A DNA stretch of 64,000 bases from Jiangella sp. DSM 45060 (GCF_900105175.1 NZ_LT629771.1:1364001-1428000), one strand, 5' to 3'; shown: positions 25,617 through 35,264, counted from the first letter of the stretch. The notes: a model not told the origin generated them from the letters alone. Made by a program: numbers and translations.

Positions 25617-26840
25617 TCACCAGTCGTGGACGGTGCCGTCGGCGAGCCGGTTGTAGGGGAGGTAGGCCTGTTCGTAGGGGTAGCGGCCCGCTTCGTCGGT
25701 GTCGAGGGTGACGCCGAGGCCGGGCTGGTCGCCGGGGTGCAGGTAGCCGTCCTTCCAGGTGAAGGTCTGGTGGAAGACCTCGTTCGTGCGCGACCCGTGT
25801 TGCATGTATTCCTGGATGCCGAAGTTGTGGATCGCCAGGCCCAGGTGCAGGGCGGCGGCCATGCCGACGGGGGAGATGTCGGTGGGGCCGTGGATGCCGG
25901 ACTTGATCTGGTACTGCGCGGCGAAGTCGAGGATCTTGCGCAGGTGGGTGATGCCGCCGGTGTGGGTGACGGCGGAGCGGACGTAGTCGATGAGCTGTTC
26001 GGTGATCAGGGTCTGGTAGTCCCACACGGTGTTGAAGATCTCGCCGATGGCCAGTGGGGTGGTGGTGTGCTGGCGGACCAGGCGTAGTCCCTGCTGGTTC
26101 TCGGCGGGGGTGCAGTCCTCGAGCCAGAACAGGTCGTAGGGCTCGAGCGTCTGGCCGAGTTTCGCGGCTTGGATCGGGGTGAGGCGGTGGTGGGCGTCGT
26201 GCAGCAGCGGCAGCTCGGGGCCGAACTCGTTCCGGACGGCGTCGAATACGCCGGGGAGGTGGCGCAGGTAGGCGCGGGTGTCCCAGTCCTCCTCGGCCGG
26301 GCGGGCTCCGCGTTGGGCGGGTTCGTGGTCGTAGCGCACGCCGGTGCTGTTCGAGGCGATGCCGTAGATCGCCTTCAGCCCGGGGACGCCGGTCTGCACG
26401 CGGATCGCGCGGTAGCCCTGGTCGAGGTGGTCGCGGATGCTGTCGAACAGCTCGGGCAGGTCGCGGCCGGAGGCGTGGCCGTAGGCGAGCAGCCCGTCGC
26501 GGGAGGCGCCGCCGAGGAGCTGGTAGAGCGGCATCCCGGCGGCCTGGGCCTTGAGGTCCCACAGCGCGACGTCGACGGCGGCGACGGCGGCCATGGTGAC
26601 GGGGCCGCGGCGCCAGTAGGCGCTGCGGTAGAGGAACTGCCAGGTGTCCTCGACGCGGTGCGCGTCGCGGCCGATCAGCAGCGGCACCACGTGATCGCGC
26701 AGGTACGCCACGACGGCCAGCTCGCGCCCGTTCAACGTCGCGTCGCCCAGCCCGACCAGCCCGTCGGCGGTCGTCAGCCGCAACGTCACGAAGTTCCGGT
26801 CCGGGCTCGTGACGACGACCTCGGCCTGTTCGATGCTCAT
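25617..26840 (-). CDS. manD: D-mannonate dehydratase family enzyme (ManD/RspA, enolase superfamily)
   Basis: 407 residues. The sequence follows the ManD/RspA family closely: [34 protein letters not shown] (metal Asp and catalytic His), [14 protein letters not shown] (metal Glu), [30 protein letters not shown] (His) and the family C-terminus [14 protein letters not shown] with [15 protein letters not shown]. Members dehydrate D-mannonate (some D-gluconate) to 2-keto-3-deoxygluconate, though efficiency differs widely within the family. It is the last gene of a five-gene minus-strand operon and lies 17 bases after a mannonate-oxidoreductase-like SDR, which supports the mannonate role. Confidence 0.88.
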   Translation of the reverse strand: MSIEQAEVVVTSPDRNFVTLRLTTADGLVGLGDATLNGRELAVVAYLRDHVVPLLIGRDAHRVEDTWQFLYRSAYWRRGPVTMAAVAAVDVALWDLKAQAAGMPLYQLLGGASRDGLLAYGHASGRDLPELFDSIRDHLDQGYRAIRVQTGVPGLKAIYGIASNSTGVRYDHEPAQRGARPAEEDWDTRAYLRHLPGVFDAVRNEFGPELPLLHDAHHRLTPIQAAKLGQTLEPYDLFWLEDCTPAENQQGLRLVRQHTTTPLAIGEIFNTVWDYQTLITEQLIDYVRSAVTHTGGITHLRKILDFAAQYQIKSGIHGPTDISPVGMAAALHLGLAIHNFGIQEYMQHGSRTNEVFHQTFTWKDGYLHPGDQPGLGVTLDTDEAGRYPYEQAYLPYNRLADGTVHDW

Positions 26841-26857
26841 GGGTCTCCCTCGTGTGG

Positions 26858-27634
26858 TCAGATCGTCATCGCGGAGAAGCCGCCGTCGACCCGGACGAGC
26901 GCTCCGGTGACGAAGCCCGACGCGCGGCCGGAGGCCAGCCAGAGCAGGACGCCGTCGAGCTCCTCCGGCTCACCGAGCCTAGCCATTGGCGTGTGGCCGA
27001 CGATCGAGTCGATCCGCTCCCGCGTCAGCACGGCCCGGTTCTGCTCGGCCGGGAAGAACCCCGGCACGATCGCGTTGACGCGGATGCCGTCCGGCGCCAG
27101 CTCGCGGGCCAGGTACTGGGTGAGGTTGCCGACGCCCGCCTTCGCGACCCCGTAGCCGAGGACGCGGCTCAGCGGCGGGCCGGACGACGCGGACGAGACG
27201 GTGATGATCGAGGCGCCGCCGGGCCGGCCGGCCATGAGCGGCGCGAACGCCTGGCAGAGCCGGAAGACCGACCCGAGGTTGACGTCGAGCAGCCGCGACC
27301 ACTCGGCGTCGTCGATCTCGGCGAACGGGGTCGTGCTGTTGACGCCGGGCGCGGCCACGAGGACGTCGAGGCGCCCGACCCGGGCCGCGGCGTCCCGCAC
27401 CGAGGCCCGGTCGGTCGCGTCCACGGCGACGAACGCCGCCCTGCCGCCGGCGTCGCGGATGCCCTCGACGACGGCCTCGCCGCGCTCGGCGGACCGGCCC
27501 AGCACCGTCACCTCGGCGCCGGCCGCGGCCAGGCAGGCCGCGAACCGGCCGCCGAGCACGCCGGTCCCGCCGACCACCGCGGCCCGCGAGCCGGTGAGGT
27601 CGAACAGCTCGGCCGGCGGGCGGACCGGCCTCAT
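26858..27634 (-). CDS. SDR oxidoreductase, D-mannonate oxidoreductase/fructuronate reductase type
   Basis: 258 residues. NAD(P)-binding motif [20 protein letters not shown], catalytic Ser in [14 protein letters not shown], and Tyr-Lys in [14 protein letters not shown]. The segment [20 protein letters not shown] followed by [13 protein letters not shown] and VDGGFSAM is characteristic of the SDR branch annotated as D-mannonate oxidoreductase. It would reduce fructuronate to mannonate, feeding the adjacent dehydratase. Start and upstream stop overlap (ATGA), showing translational coupling to the SGNH hydrolase. Confidence 0.83.
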   Translation of the reverse strand: MRPVRPPAELFDLTGSRAAVVGGTGVLGGRFAACLAAAGAEVTVLGRSAERGEAVVEGIRDAGGRAAFVAVDATDRASVRDAAARVGRLDVLVAAPGVNSTTPFAEIDDAEWSRLLDVNLGSVFRLCQAFAPLMAGRPGGASIITVSSASSGPPLSRVLGYGVAKAGVGNLTQYLARELAPDGIRVNAIVPGFFPAEQNRAVLTRERIDSIVGHTPMARLGEPEELDGVLLWLASGRASGFVTGALVRVDGGFSAMTI

Positions 27635-28296
27635 GGGATCGTCAACCGGCCGGTCCGCGCCGCCGGGTCCCAGCACCCGAACGACCGGAGCAGCGTGCGC
27701 GCCATCGCCCGATGACCGTGCGCGTTGGGATGGCAGCCGTGGCCGAGCCAGTGGAACCACGGGCCGGCGTCGGTGGCCGCCCACTCCGCATGATGGTCGA
27801 CCAGCGGCACGTCCGCCTCCTTCGCGACCGCGCGGATCACATCGGCGTAGGCGTCGAGGTGGGCCACGACGTGCTCCGGCGCCGTGGGCGGCGTGCCGTT
27901 CGGCGTCTGCGCCACGATGGTCGCGGACGAGTCCGCGCGGATGCGGCCGATCAGCTCGTGGTACCGGTCGCGGAACTCGCCGACGCCGTCGGCGCCGCCG
28001 CGGGTGTCGTTGAGCCCCGTCCCGATGACGACGAGGTCCGGCTGGAACCGCAGCGCGATGTCGTCGAGGGAGCCGAGCAGGTCGCCCACCCGCCAGCCGC
28101 TCACGCCGGTGTTGACGACGGCGTCGCGGACCCGGCCGAGCTCGCGCAGCCGCTCGTGGACCAGCTCGGCGAAGCCGCGCGCGCCCCACGTGTGCCAGCT
28201 CGCGGCCGTGACGCTGTCGCCGATGAACGACCACACCAAGGGCCGGTCGCCGCCGGCGAGGGCGGCGAGGCGGGGGTCCGCCACCGTGCCGCTCAT
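27631..28296 (-). CDS. SGNH/GDSL hydrolase (esterase)
   Basis: 221 residues, no signal peptide, so cytoplasmic. Block I is VWSFIGDSVTAASWHTWGAR, with Ser in GDS. Block III is VVIGTGLNDTRGG, with Asn. Block V is HWLGHGCHPNAHGHRAMA, with the catalytic Asp/His region and HPN. Such enzymes remove acetyl or other acyl esters from sugars. Coupled by ATGA overlaps to an oxidoreductase upstream and the SDR downstream, it probably de-esterifies an imported sugar. Confidence 0.86.
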   Translation of the reverse strand: MSGTVADPRLAALAGGDRPLVWSFIGDSVTAASWHTWGARGFAELVHERLRELGRVRDAVVNTGVSGWRVGDLLGSLDDIALRFQPDLVVIGTGLNDTRGGADGVGEFRDRYHELIGRIRADSSATIVAQTPNGTPPTAPEHVVAHLDAYADVIRAVAKEADVPLVDHHAEWAATDAGPWFHWLGHGCHPNAHGHRAMARTLLRSFGCWDPAARTGRLTIP

Positions 28297-29291
28297 CGGG
28301 GCCGCACCGGGCGGCCGGTGCGCGCGGACGCGTAGGCGGCCTCGATGAACGCGACCGCCGCGCGGGCCTGCGCGGACGTCACCAGTGGCGGGGCGCCATG
28401 GCGGATCGCGGCGACGAAGTCGGACAGCTGGGCCAGCTGCTGGTCGACCGGGTCGAACTCGGGGACCTCGCGGCCGTCGCGCGTCACGAAGTGCGTGATC
28501 TTCTCCGCGAGCGTGACGACGGTGCCGCCGTCGCCGGTCACCGCGACCCGCAGCGGCAGGTCGCCGTACGCCGTCGTGGTGGCGAGGAACGTGAGCAGCG
28601 CGCCGCCGGCGAAACGTGCCGTGATCGTGATGGCGTCCTCGACCTCGATGCGCTCGTGGGCGAGCAGCCCGCTGTGGGCGTACACCTCCTCGACGTCGCC
28701 GAGCAGCCAGAGCGCGAGGTCGACCAGGTGCACGCCCTGGTTCATCAGCGCGCCGCCGCCGTCCAGCGCCCAGGTGCCGCGCCACGCGCCGGAGTCGTAG
28801 TACTCCTGCGTGCGCCAGAGCGCGATCTCGATGTTCGCGGTGGTGACGCGTCCCAGACCGCCCGCGGCGATGGTGCGGTGCAGGAACTGGTTCTCCGCGG
28901 CGAAGCGGCGCTGGCTCACGACGCTGAGGACTTTGCCGGACCGCTTCTCCGCGTCGATGATGCGGTCGGCCGCGTCGACGCTCACCTCGAGCGGCTTCTC
29001 CAGCAGGACGTGCTTGCCCGCGTCGAGCGCGGCGACGGCGACGTCGGCGTGCAGGCCGGAGGGGACGCAGACGACGACGGCGTCGACGTCGTCGCGGGCC
29101 AGCAGTTGCTCGGCCGACGGCGCGGCCTCGGCGCCGTACTCGGCGGCGACGGCGCGGGCGGCGTCCGGGTCGGCGTCGGCGACGGCGGCGAGCTCGGCCG
29201 GCGAGGCGGGCGACAGCAGCCGCTCGACATGGGCGCGGCCGATCACGCCGACGCCGATGACGCCGACGCGCGGCAGGACGGACGAGGTCAT
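28293..29291 (-). CDS. Gfo/Idh/MocA family oxidoreductase
   Basis: 332 residues. The Rossmann loop VGVIGVGVIGRAHVERLL is canonical. The catalytic Lys is in LLEKPLEVS and the His-x-x-Asp pair in GGALMNQGVHLVDLALWLLG. The length and the C-terminal beta-sheet domain are standard for this NAD(P)-dependent sugar/inositol dehydrogenase family. ATGA overlaps link it to the next gene on each side. Substrate is probably a C1, C2 or C3 hydroxyl of a pyranose, but this cannot be read from sequence. Confidence 0.9.
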   Translation of the reverse strand: MTSSVLPRVGVIGVGVIGRAHVERLLSPASPAELAAVADADPDAARAVAAEYGAEAAPSAEQLLARDDVDAVVVCVPSGLHADVAVAALDAGKHVLLEKPLEVSVDAADRIIDAEKRSGKVLSVVSQRRFAAENQFLHRTIAAGGLGRVTTANIEIALWRTQEYYDSGAWRGTWALDGGGALMNQGVHLVDLALWLLGDVEEVYAHSGLLAHERIEVEDAITITARFAGGALLTFLATTTAYGDLPLRVAVTGDGGTVVTLAEKITHFVTRDGREVPEFDPVDQQLAQLSDFVAAIRHGAPPLVTSAQARAAVAFIEAAYASARTGRPVRPR

Positions 29292-30160
29292 GGGCGCTCC
29301 GTCCGGTTCTCCAGCGCCTCGACGATCGCGCTCATCACGACGACGGGGGACAGCAGCTGCTCGCGGCCGGACTGCGTCCGGCCGGTCTCGACGGCCGTGA
29401 CGAAGCGGGTCAGCGCCGGTGCGTTGTAGTCGCGGTCGAGGGTGAGCTCGCGGGCGACGACGCCGTCGACTCCGGTCGCGGTGGCGTGGAACGGCACCCG
29501 GTGGTCGTCGTCCGGGACGACGAACGTGAGGACGACCGCCACGCCGGCGATCCGCAGCAGGGCGACCGTGGTGTCGCCGTCGCGCGTCACGCTCGCCGCC
29601 ACCGAGCCGGGCTCGACGACCGGGTTGCCGAGGATCTCCAGAGCCGCCTCGACATGGTGGATGCCGTAGAAGAACAGGCCCGAGTACTCGCTGTCCGGGT
29701 CGCCCGGCCCGACGATGCTCAGCTGCCGCAGCGCGCCCCGGCCGGCCTCGTCGACGAGGTCGGGGAGCTGCGGGACGAACCGCAGCGCGGAGCAGGACAC
29801 CAGCACGGCCGACGTCTTCTCCGCCGCGTCGAGCATCGCCACGGCGTCGTCGACCGTGGTCGCGAACGGCTTGTCGACCAGCACGGGCAGGCCGGCGGCG
29901 AGCAGCGGCTCGGCCTGCTCGCGGTGCCGGGCGCCGTCGCGGGTGGAGATGATCGCGGCGTCGACGAGCTGTACGAGGTCGGCGGCATCGTCGACCAGCT
30001 GCTCGATGCCGCCCTGGGCGCGCAGTGTCTCGTTGCGCGCGGTGCTGCCGCCGGCGAGGGCGACGGCCCGGAACCCGGGGTGGCGCTGCTCGCTGTTGAG
30101 GAAGCGGAGGAAGTGATCGGTGTGGGAGTTCTCGGTGCCGATGAAGCCGATACGTCTCAC
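29288..30160 (-). CDS. Gfo/Idh/MocA-like protein with atypical nucleotide loop
   Basis: 290 residues, shorter than usual. It starts at GTG 30160 (RRIGFIGTENSHTDHFLRFL), so the nucleotide-binding loop has ENSHTDH in place of GxGxxG-x-x-H. The KP motif is present as LVDKPFATT and the His region as GLFFYGIHHVEAALEILG. The C-terminal domain is truncated relative to family members. It heads the five-gene operon, about 50 bases from the operator at 30209-30222. It may be an inactive or specialised partner of the 28293 enzyme. Confidence 0.82.
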   Translation of the reverse strand: MRRIGFIGTENSHTDHFLRFLNSEQRHPGFRAVALAGGSTARNETLRAQGGIEQLVDDAADLVQLVDAAIISTRDGARHREQAEPLLAAGLPVLVDKPFATTVDDAVAMLDAAEKTSAVLVSCSALRFVPQLPDLVDEAGRGALRQLSIVGPGDPDSEYSGLFFYGIHHVEAALEILGNPVVEPGSVAASVTRDGDTTVALLRIAGVAVVLTFVVPDDDHRVPFHATATGVDGVVARELTLDRDYNAPALTRFVTAVETGRTQSGREQLLSPVVVMSAIVEALENRTERP

Positions 30161-30208
30161 GGTCGGGTGGCTCCCTGCGTCGGGTCGGGGGGTGCGGCCA
30201 GCTTGCCT

Positions 30209-30247
30209 TGCAAGCGGTTGCAGGTCAAGTCTCGCGGCCCGTAGAGT
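30209..30247 (+). promoter_or_regulatory. LacI-type operator in a divergent promoter region
   Basis: The 14-mer TGCAAGCGGTTGCA (reverse complement of TGCAACCGCTTGCA) lies at 30209-30222. On the plus strand TTGCAG (30218-30223), 18 bases, then TAGAGT (30242-30247) form a promoter overlapped by the operator. On the minus strand TTGACC (30228-30223) precedes a spacer occupied by the same site. One operator can therefore control both divergent units. Confidence 0.75.
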
Positions 30248-30305
30248 GGCCCCGAATCCGGCCCCGGCCAGCACGTCGGACCGTCCGCGCGGAAGAGGAG
30301 CGACC

Positions 30306-31331
30306 GTGGCAGCAGCGACACTCGGCGTCGGCATCGTCGGCCTGGGCAGCATCGGGGTGACCCACGCGCGAGCCCTGCGCGACGTCGAGGGGGTCGAGGT
30401 CCGCGCCGTCAGCGGCGGACGGCCGGACGCGGCAGCGGCGGCCGGGTGGCCGGAGGCCGTCAGGCTGTCGCCGGACGCGGTCCTGCGCCACCCGGGCGTC
30501 GACGTCGTCGCCGTGTGCGCGCCGACGCAGTGGCACGCCCCGCTCTCCGTGGCCGCCGTCGAGGCCGGTCGGCACGTGGTCGTCGAGAAGCCGCTGACCA
30601 CCACCGTGGCCGACGCCGTCCGGCTGGCCGCGCTGCAGCGTGAGCGCGGGCGGCTGGTGGCCATGGTCGCGCAGCGCCGCTTCGAACCCGAGTACGCCGC
30701 CCTGAAATCACTGGCCGACGCCGGGCGGCTGGGCGCGATCCGGCTGGGCGCCACCCACGTGCATTGGCACCGCGACGACGCCTACTACGCGGCGGCGCCG
30801 TGGCGGACGTCCATGGCCGGTGGCGGCGGTTCACTGCTGAACCAGGGCGTGCACAACGTCGACCTACTGCGCTGGCTGTGCGGGCCGGTCGAGGAGATCA
30901 CGGCCCAGTACGCGACGCTCGGCCGCGACATGGACGCCGAGGACACGACGGTCGCGACGCTGCGGTTCGCCTCGGGCGCGCTCGGGCTGGTCAGCACGTC
31001 TACGGCGACGCCGCCCGGTGCGCCGGCCACACTGGCCCTGCACGGCTCGTCCGGCGTCGTCGAGCTGGGCCAGGGCGAGGTGCTGCGATGGGACGTGCAG
31101 GGGGTGCCCGCGCCCTCGTCGGACGACCAGGTGGCCAGCGGCGCCGCCGACCCGCTGGCGATCGGCGCCGCCGGGCACGCCCGCATGTGGCGGGCGATCG
31201 TCGAGGCGATCGGGTCGGGGGAGCGCTACGGCGCCGACGCCGAGGACGCCGTCGACACCGTCCGCCTGCTCTGCGGCATCTACGAAGCGGCCCGGTCCGG
31301 CACGCGCGTGCGCCTGAAGGATCTCGCGTGA
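30306..31331 (+). CDS. Gfo/Idh/MocA family oxidoreductase
   Basis: 341 residues from GTG 30306, with GAAGAGGAG just upstream. Canonical loop VGIVGLGSIGVTHARALRDV, Lys in VVEKPLTTTVADAV, and active-site segment GGGGSLLNQGVHNVDLLRWL. It is a single-gene unit transcribed away from the five-gene oxidoreductase/mannonate operon. It shares the operator at 30209-30222 and ends at an 18-base-stem hairpin. Confidence 0.9.
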   Translation: MAAATLGVGIVGLGSIGVTHARALRDVEGVEVRAVSGGRPDAAAAAGWPEAVRLSPDAVLRHPGVDVVAVCAPTQWHAPLSVAAVEAGRHVVVEKPLTTTVADAVRLAALQRERGRLVAMVAQRRFEPEYAALKSLADAGRLGAIRLGATHVHWHRDDAYYAAAPWRTSMAGGGGSLLNQGVHNVDLLRWLCGPVEEITAQYATLGRDMDAEDTTVATLRFASGALGLVSTSTATPPGAPATLALHGSSGVVELGQGEVLRWDVQGVPAPSSDDQVASGAADPLAIGAAGHARMWRAIVEAIGSGERYGADAEDAVDTVRLLCGIYEAARSGTRVRLKDLA

Positions 31332-31371
31332 CGTCTTCACCAGCGGGGTAGCGACCGCGGAGCGTTCGATC

Positions 31372-31420
31372 GCGAGCAGCCCTGCGCCTCCCGGGTCACG
31401 GAAGGCGCAGGGCTGCTCGC
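31372..31420. terminator. Bidirectional terminator hairpin, 18-base stem
   Basis: Arms GCGAGCAGCCCTGCGCCT (31372-31389) and AGGCGCAGGGCTGCTCGC (31403-31420) are perfect complements with a 13-base loop. It sits between the convergent oxidoreductase gene ending at 31331 and the secreted propeller gene ending at 31425. Confidence 0.8.
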
Positions 31421-31424
31421 CGGT

Positions 31425-34100
31425 TCAGTTCAGCGTGAACTCGACGGTGGTGGTGTTGCCGGCGACGTCGTGGACCACCAGGACGTTCTCCCCGTGGATC
31501 GCGCCGAACCGCGGCGGCGCGATGAAGTTGACGTCGGACCACACGTTGTCGGTCAGGTCCTTCTCGGTGCCGTTCAACGTGACCTTGTCGATCTTCCCGG
31601 CATCATGCAGCTTGAAGCTGATCAGGTCGTACGTCTCGCCGGTGGCGACCGTGTACGAGGGTCCGCTCTTGATCGTCGCCCTCGGTGCCGTGCCGTCGAT
31701 CGTGACCGTGAACGAACCCGTCCTCGACACGTTGCCAGCCAGGTCGTGCGCGTTGTACTTGACGGTGTACCGCCCGTCGGGCAACCGAACCGTGGCGGTG
31801 TGCGACGCGGACGTCGCGCCGTCGGCAGGGCTCTGCGTGCTTGTGACGAGCGAGCCGTCGCGATAGACGTTCGCCACGATCTTCTCCAGGCCGGCGTCGT
31901 CGGCCGCATCGACCTGAACGGCCAGCTCCCGGAACGGGCCACCGGTCGTGGGTGACGCCAACGACACCGTCGGCCGCACGTCGTCCTCCGGCGGGGGCGG
32001 GCTGTCGGGGGTGTACCGGAAGAGGTGCTGCGATCCGTAGTAGGCGAGGAAGTACAGGTTGCCCTCGTCATCGGCGTGCAGCCGGGAGCCCTTGCCGACG
32101 CCCACGTTGCTGACTTCGAGGGTCGCCGGGTCGATGCGCACCAACCGATTGCCCAGAGAGGCGTACATCCGGTGGTCCTTGCTGGAGTAGGAGAGGTATC
32201 CCCAGGACCAGTAGCTGCCGGTGCCGTATCCGCTCCCGAGGATCGTGACCTTCCGTTCCACCTGCCGGGTCGCTGGGTCGTAGATGAACAGGATGTCCTC
32301 GGCGACTCCCCAGATCTTGCCGTCAGGCCCGACCGTGAGGCCGGTGACGCCGCGTCGGTCCGGCACCGGGATGATCTCGCGGACCTTGGTGTCGGTCTTC
32401 GGGTCCCAGGTGATCAGGTACGCCTCGGTCTGTCCGCTGTCGGGGTGGCCGTTGCCGCCGTCGACGTTGGTGCCGAGGTAGACCATCCCGTCGCCGGGGT
32501 TGTACACGGCTGAGGACACACCCTGATCGACGGCGACTTCGGTGCGGTAGTGCTCGACCGTCGAGGTGGCGAAGTCCCATACCGAGATACCGCCCTGGTT
32601 GAGGCCGTACCCCGGAATCGAGCCCATGTAGGCCTTATCCTCGACCGGGTCGTAGGTCATGGTGATCGGCCGGTCGAAGCCCTGCGCCGTGCCGGTGAAC
32701 AGGGTGCGCGGCGCCACCGACGGCGCCTTTGGATCGTAGACCTGGAACGAGCTGCCGGTGTAGGCGCCGAGATACATCAAGCCGTCGCGGACGATCGAGG
32801 ACTCGTACTGCCGGGAGACCTGCAGGGTCGGGTACTCGATGCCGGTGCCGGTGGTGTCCACCCGGGCGAGTGAGCTCATGTAGCCGGCCGCCCACATCGT
32901 GTTGTCCGGGCCCGGCAGGACGGTCTCGAGCACCGTCGGCTGGGCGAAGGAGAACGGGTGCAGGGACGGACTGGCCGGAGTGTCCAGGTCCAGCGCGAAG
33001 GAGCCGGTGCCTGACAGTCCGAGCAACCGAGTCGAGTCGTCCGGGTCGGCGACCGCGTCACTGAGGTAGCTGCCGATGTCGGCACCGGTGGCGGCGACGC
33101 TCCGGCCGCTGAGGCTGTAGCTCCACAGCTGCTTTCCGTTGGAGAACAGCACCTTGTCGGCGTCGGTCGGGTGCGCGACGAAGGTGTGCCCCTGGACGCT
33201 GAGCCTCCCTCCTGCGTTGCCCCAGTACTCGGTGTTTCCGTCGAGGTCCATGACGAGGAGCTTCTTCGACGTGTAGCCGCGGGCGAACACTCGATCACCG
33301 ATGACGGTCACCGAGGAGATGAAGCTCTCAGTCGAGATTCCGGGCTGCTCGAGCTCGTTGGTGATCCGGACAGCGGCACGGGTGTCGACGTCCAGCCTCC
33401 ACACGGCAGGGTCGGCCGAGCCGGTCGAGACGAACAGATCGTTGCGTTCGGCATCGTAGGAGACGTAGCGGACATACTGGGACTGGGCGGGATCGGCCGG
33501 CCCCCAGGGTTGGTGACCCCAGTTCTCCAACGTGCCCGTGTCGGGATGGAACTGCCACAGGTCACCCTTCGGATAGGTCCCGATGAACACCGAATCGCCC
33601 GGCCCGCGCGAGATCTGCCATGGATAGGCGTTTTTCGGAGCGGCGGGATCGATCGGGCCGAGGTCCTCGACCGTCTTCGTGGCGGGGTCGTAACGGTGCA
33701 GGGCGTAGTCGTGGTACGTGGAGAAGTACACCCGGCCGTCCGCCGCCACCACCGAGCCCCAGGTGTTGTCGGCGCCAGGAATCGGGAAGGTGCGCAGGGT
33801 CTGCCCGGTCTCGAGGTCGAAGACGACGAACGTCCCGGGCTGGTCGGTGTCGCCGATGCCTTTGAACATCTGGTACCCGACCGCCCGGCCGTCCTCGATT
33901 CCCACGACGGGCACGCCGGGGATCTGCGACTTGACCGGGGCGCCCAGATAAGAGATCGCCGGGTCACCGTCGAGGATCTCCCGGACGACGGGGTCATTGC
34001 TGGCCGGCTGCCCGTCCGCGGCGGCGTGTGGTGCCGTCAGGAACGAGACGGACAGCGCCGCGGTGGCTAGGGCTGCTCGCCAGCGCAACCTTCGATTCAT
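31425..34100 (-). CDS. Secreted beta-propeller protein with C-terminal Ig-like domains
   Basis: 891 residues. Signal peptide LRWRAALATAALSVSFLTAP. Residues ~45-690 are PQQ/YncE-like blades of ~50 residues, each with a G-x-Y/F-P-K-G-x-L-Y/W or YDPATK element (VFIGTYPKGDLWQFHPDTGT; HRYDPATKTVEDLGPI). From ~700 there are two or three Ig-like domains (PTVSLASPTTGGPFRELAVQ; DGRYTVKYNAHDLAGNVSRT; HDVAGNTTTVEFTLN). It is the distant paralogue of the four tandem propellers at 45168-55725, sharing DPAISYLGAPV near the start. ATG 34100 is used because the longer start adds an unrelated N-terminal extension before the signal peptide. No enzymatic motif is recognised; carbohydrate binding is inferred. 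LacI gene 34212 is divergent. Confidence 0.83.
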   Translation of the reverse strand: MNRRLRWRAALATAALSVSFLTAPHAAADGQPASNDPVVREILDGDPAISYLGAPVKSQIPGVPVVGIEDGRAVGYQMFKGIGDTDQPGTFVVFDLETGQTLRTFPIPGADNTWGSVVAADGRVYFSTYHDYALHRYDPATKTVEDLGPIDPAAPKNAYPWQISRGPGDSVFIGTYPKGDLWQFHPDTGTLENWGHQPWGPADPAQSQYVRYVSYDAERNDLFVSTGSADPAVWRLDVDTRAAVRITNELEQPGISTESFISSVTVIGDRVFARGYTSKKLLVMDLDGNTEYWGNAGGRLSVQGHTFVAHPTDADKVLFSNGKQLWSYSLSGRSVAATGADIGSYLSDAVADPDDSTRLLGLSGTGSFALDLDTPASPSLHPFSFAQPTVLETVLPGPDNTMWAAGYMSSLARVDTTGTGIEYPTLQVSRQYESSIVRDGLMYLGAYTGSSFQVYDPKAPSVAPRTLFTGTAQGFDRPITMTYDPVEDKAYMGSIPGYGLNQGGISVWDFATSTVEHYRTEVAVDQGVSSAVYNPGDGMVYLGTNVDGGNGHPDSGQTEAYLITWDPKTDTKVREIIPVPDRRGVTGLTVGPDGKIWGVAEDILFIYDPATRQVERKVTILGSGYGTGSYWSWGYLSYSSKDHRMYASLGNRLVRIDPATLEVSNVGVGKGSRLHADDEGNLYFLAYYGSQHLFRYTPDSPPPPEDDVRPTVSLASPTTGGPFRELAVQVDAADDAGLEKIVANVYRDGSLVTSTQSPADGATSASHTATVRLPDGRYTVKYNAHDLAGNVSRTGSFTVTIDGTAPRATIKSGPSYTVATGETYDLISFKLHDAGKIDKVTLNGTEKDLTDNVWSDVNFIAPPRFGAIHGENVLVVHDVAGNTTTVEFTLN

Positions 34101-34169
34101 GGCGCAACTCCTCTGGTGCGACTCGACGGATGAGGTCGCGCACCATGCTGGCCAGCCGTGGAGAAGTCC

Positions 34170-34183
34170 TGCAAGATGTTCCA
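34170..34183. promoter_or_regulatory. Possible weak LacI operator upstream of the LacI gene
   Basis: TGCAAGATGTTCCA matches 11 of 14 positions of TGCAAGCGGTTGCA and lies 28 bases before the GTG of the LacI gene, between it and the divergent propeller gene. This is a candidate autoregulatory site. The match could be by chance. Confidence 0.35.
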
Positions 34184-34211
34184 ATTCTGTTACAACCCGG
34201 AGGGTGGGTCA

Positions 34212-35258
34212 GTGGACAAGCGTCCGAACCTGCGAGCGGTCGCCGCACGCGCCGGCGTCTCGGTGGCGACCGCGTCGCGCGCGCTGAACACCGGCCGTCC
34301 GGTCGCGTCCGCGACGCGGGAACGGGTGCTCGCCGCGGTCAAGGAGCTCGGCTACGCGGTGGACGCGCGCTCCTGGCGGCCTCGCCCGATGGTCGGGGTG
34401 ATCGTTCCGGTGATGAGGCACCAGGTGATCGCCGAGATCGTCGCCGGAGTCGAGGAGGCTACGTCCGACGCGGGACGGTACTGCGTCTGCGCGGTCAGCC
34501 ACGCCGACCCCGATCGTGAACTCGCCCAGCTGGCGGCGTTCGTCAACGACGACCGGATCGGCAGCGTCATCCTCGCCGGTGGCTTCCAGCTCACGGCCGA
34601 CTACGCCCGCCGATTCATGCGGATCACCCGCGAATTCCGTGATCGGGGCAAGCCGCTGGTCCTGAGCGGCCGCGCGACCACCATGGAGCGTGACCTGGAT
34701 GTGCCGGGCGTGGTGGTGCTCGACTACGACAACGTCGGCGGCGCGTCGGCGGCCGTGGGGCTGCTGGCCTCCCGTGGGCACCGGACGATCGCCCTCGTGC
34801 GTGGCCCCACCGGCAACACCACGAGTGACGCCCGCAGCGCCGGGTACCGCGAGGCACTCGACCACTTCGGTCTGCCCTTCGACGGCGGGTTGGTCCGGAC
34901 CGGGGATCGGGAAGCGAGTCACGGCCACGCGGCGACCATCTCGCTGCTGGCCGAGCGTGCCGACGTCACGGCCATCTTCGCAGAGAGCGACGAGCTCGCC
35001 ATGGGTGTCCTGCAGGCGGCGCATTCCATCGGGCGGCCCGTGCCCGACACGCTGTCGGTCGTGGGTTTCGACGACCAGCACAACGCCGGCTATCTCGTGC
35101 CGGCGCTCACCACCGTGCACATGCCGTTCGCCGAGCTCGGTCGGCGAGCGGCCCGGATCGCCCTGGGTGAAGAGGCGGTACGGCCGGGTGGAGCACGGCT
35201 GCTGATCGGGACCCACCTGATCATGCGCTCCTCGGTGGCCAGCCCGGGCCGGCGGTAA
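34212..35258 (+). CDS. LacI family transcriptional regulator (island regulator candidate)
   Basis: 348 residues. The N-terminal helix-turn-helix reads RAVAARAGVSVATASRALNT, followed by LAAVKELGY. The hinge, usually N-x-x-A-R-x-L, reads DARSWRPRP with Trp where the minor-groove Leu is expected. The effector domain is a periplasmic-binding-protein fold (MVGVIVPVMRHQVIAEIVAG; RTIALVRGP; DVTAIFAESDELAMGVLQAA; LSVVGFDDQHNAGYLVPALT then TVHMP). GTG 34212 follows GGAGGG at seven bases; the ATG 34158 upstream has no such site. It lies at the centre of the six-operator regulon and is the first candidate for its regulator. Confidence 0.9.
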   Translation: MDKRPNLRAVAARAGVSVATASRALNTGRPVASATRERVLAAVKELGYAVDARSWRPRPMVGVIVPVMRHQVIAEIVAGVEEATSDAGRYCVCAVSHADPDRELAQLAAFVNDDRIGSVILAGGFQLTADYARRFMRITREFRDRGKPLVLSGRATTMERDLDVPGVVVLDYDNVGGASAAVGLLASRGHRTIALVRGPTGNTTSDARSAGYREALDHFGLPFDGGLVRTGDREASHGHAATISLLAERADVTAIFAESDELAMGVLQAAHSIGRPVPDTLSVVGFDDQHNAGYLVPALTTVHMPFAELGRRAARIALGEEAVRPGGARLLIGTHLIMRSSVASPGRR

Positions 35259-35264
35259 CGCGCC

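Noticed and set aside
34158-34211. ATG 34158 as start of the LacI gene
   Set aside because: The added residues are not LacI-like and there is no ribosome site; GTG 34212 has GGAGGG and leads directly into the helix-turn-helix.
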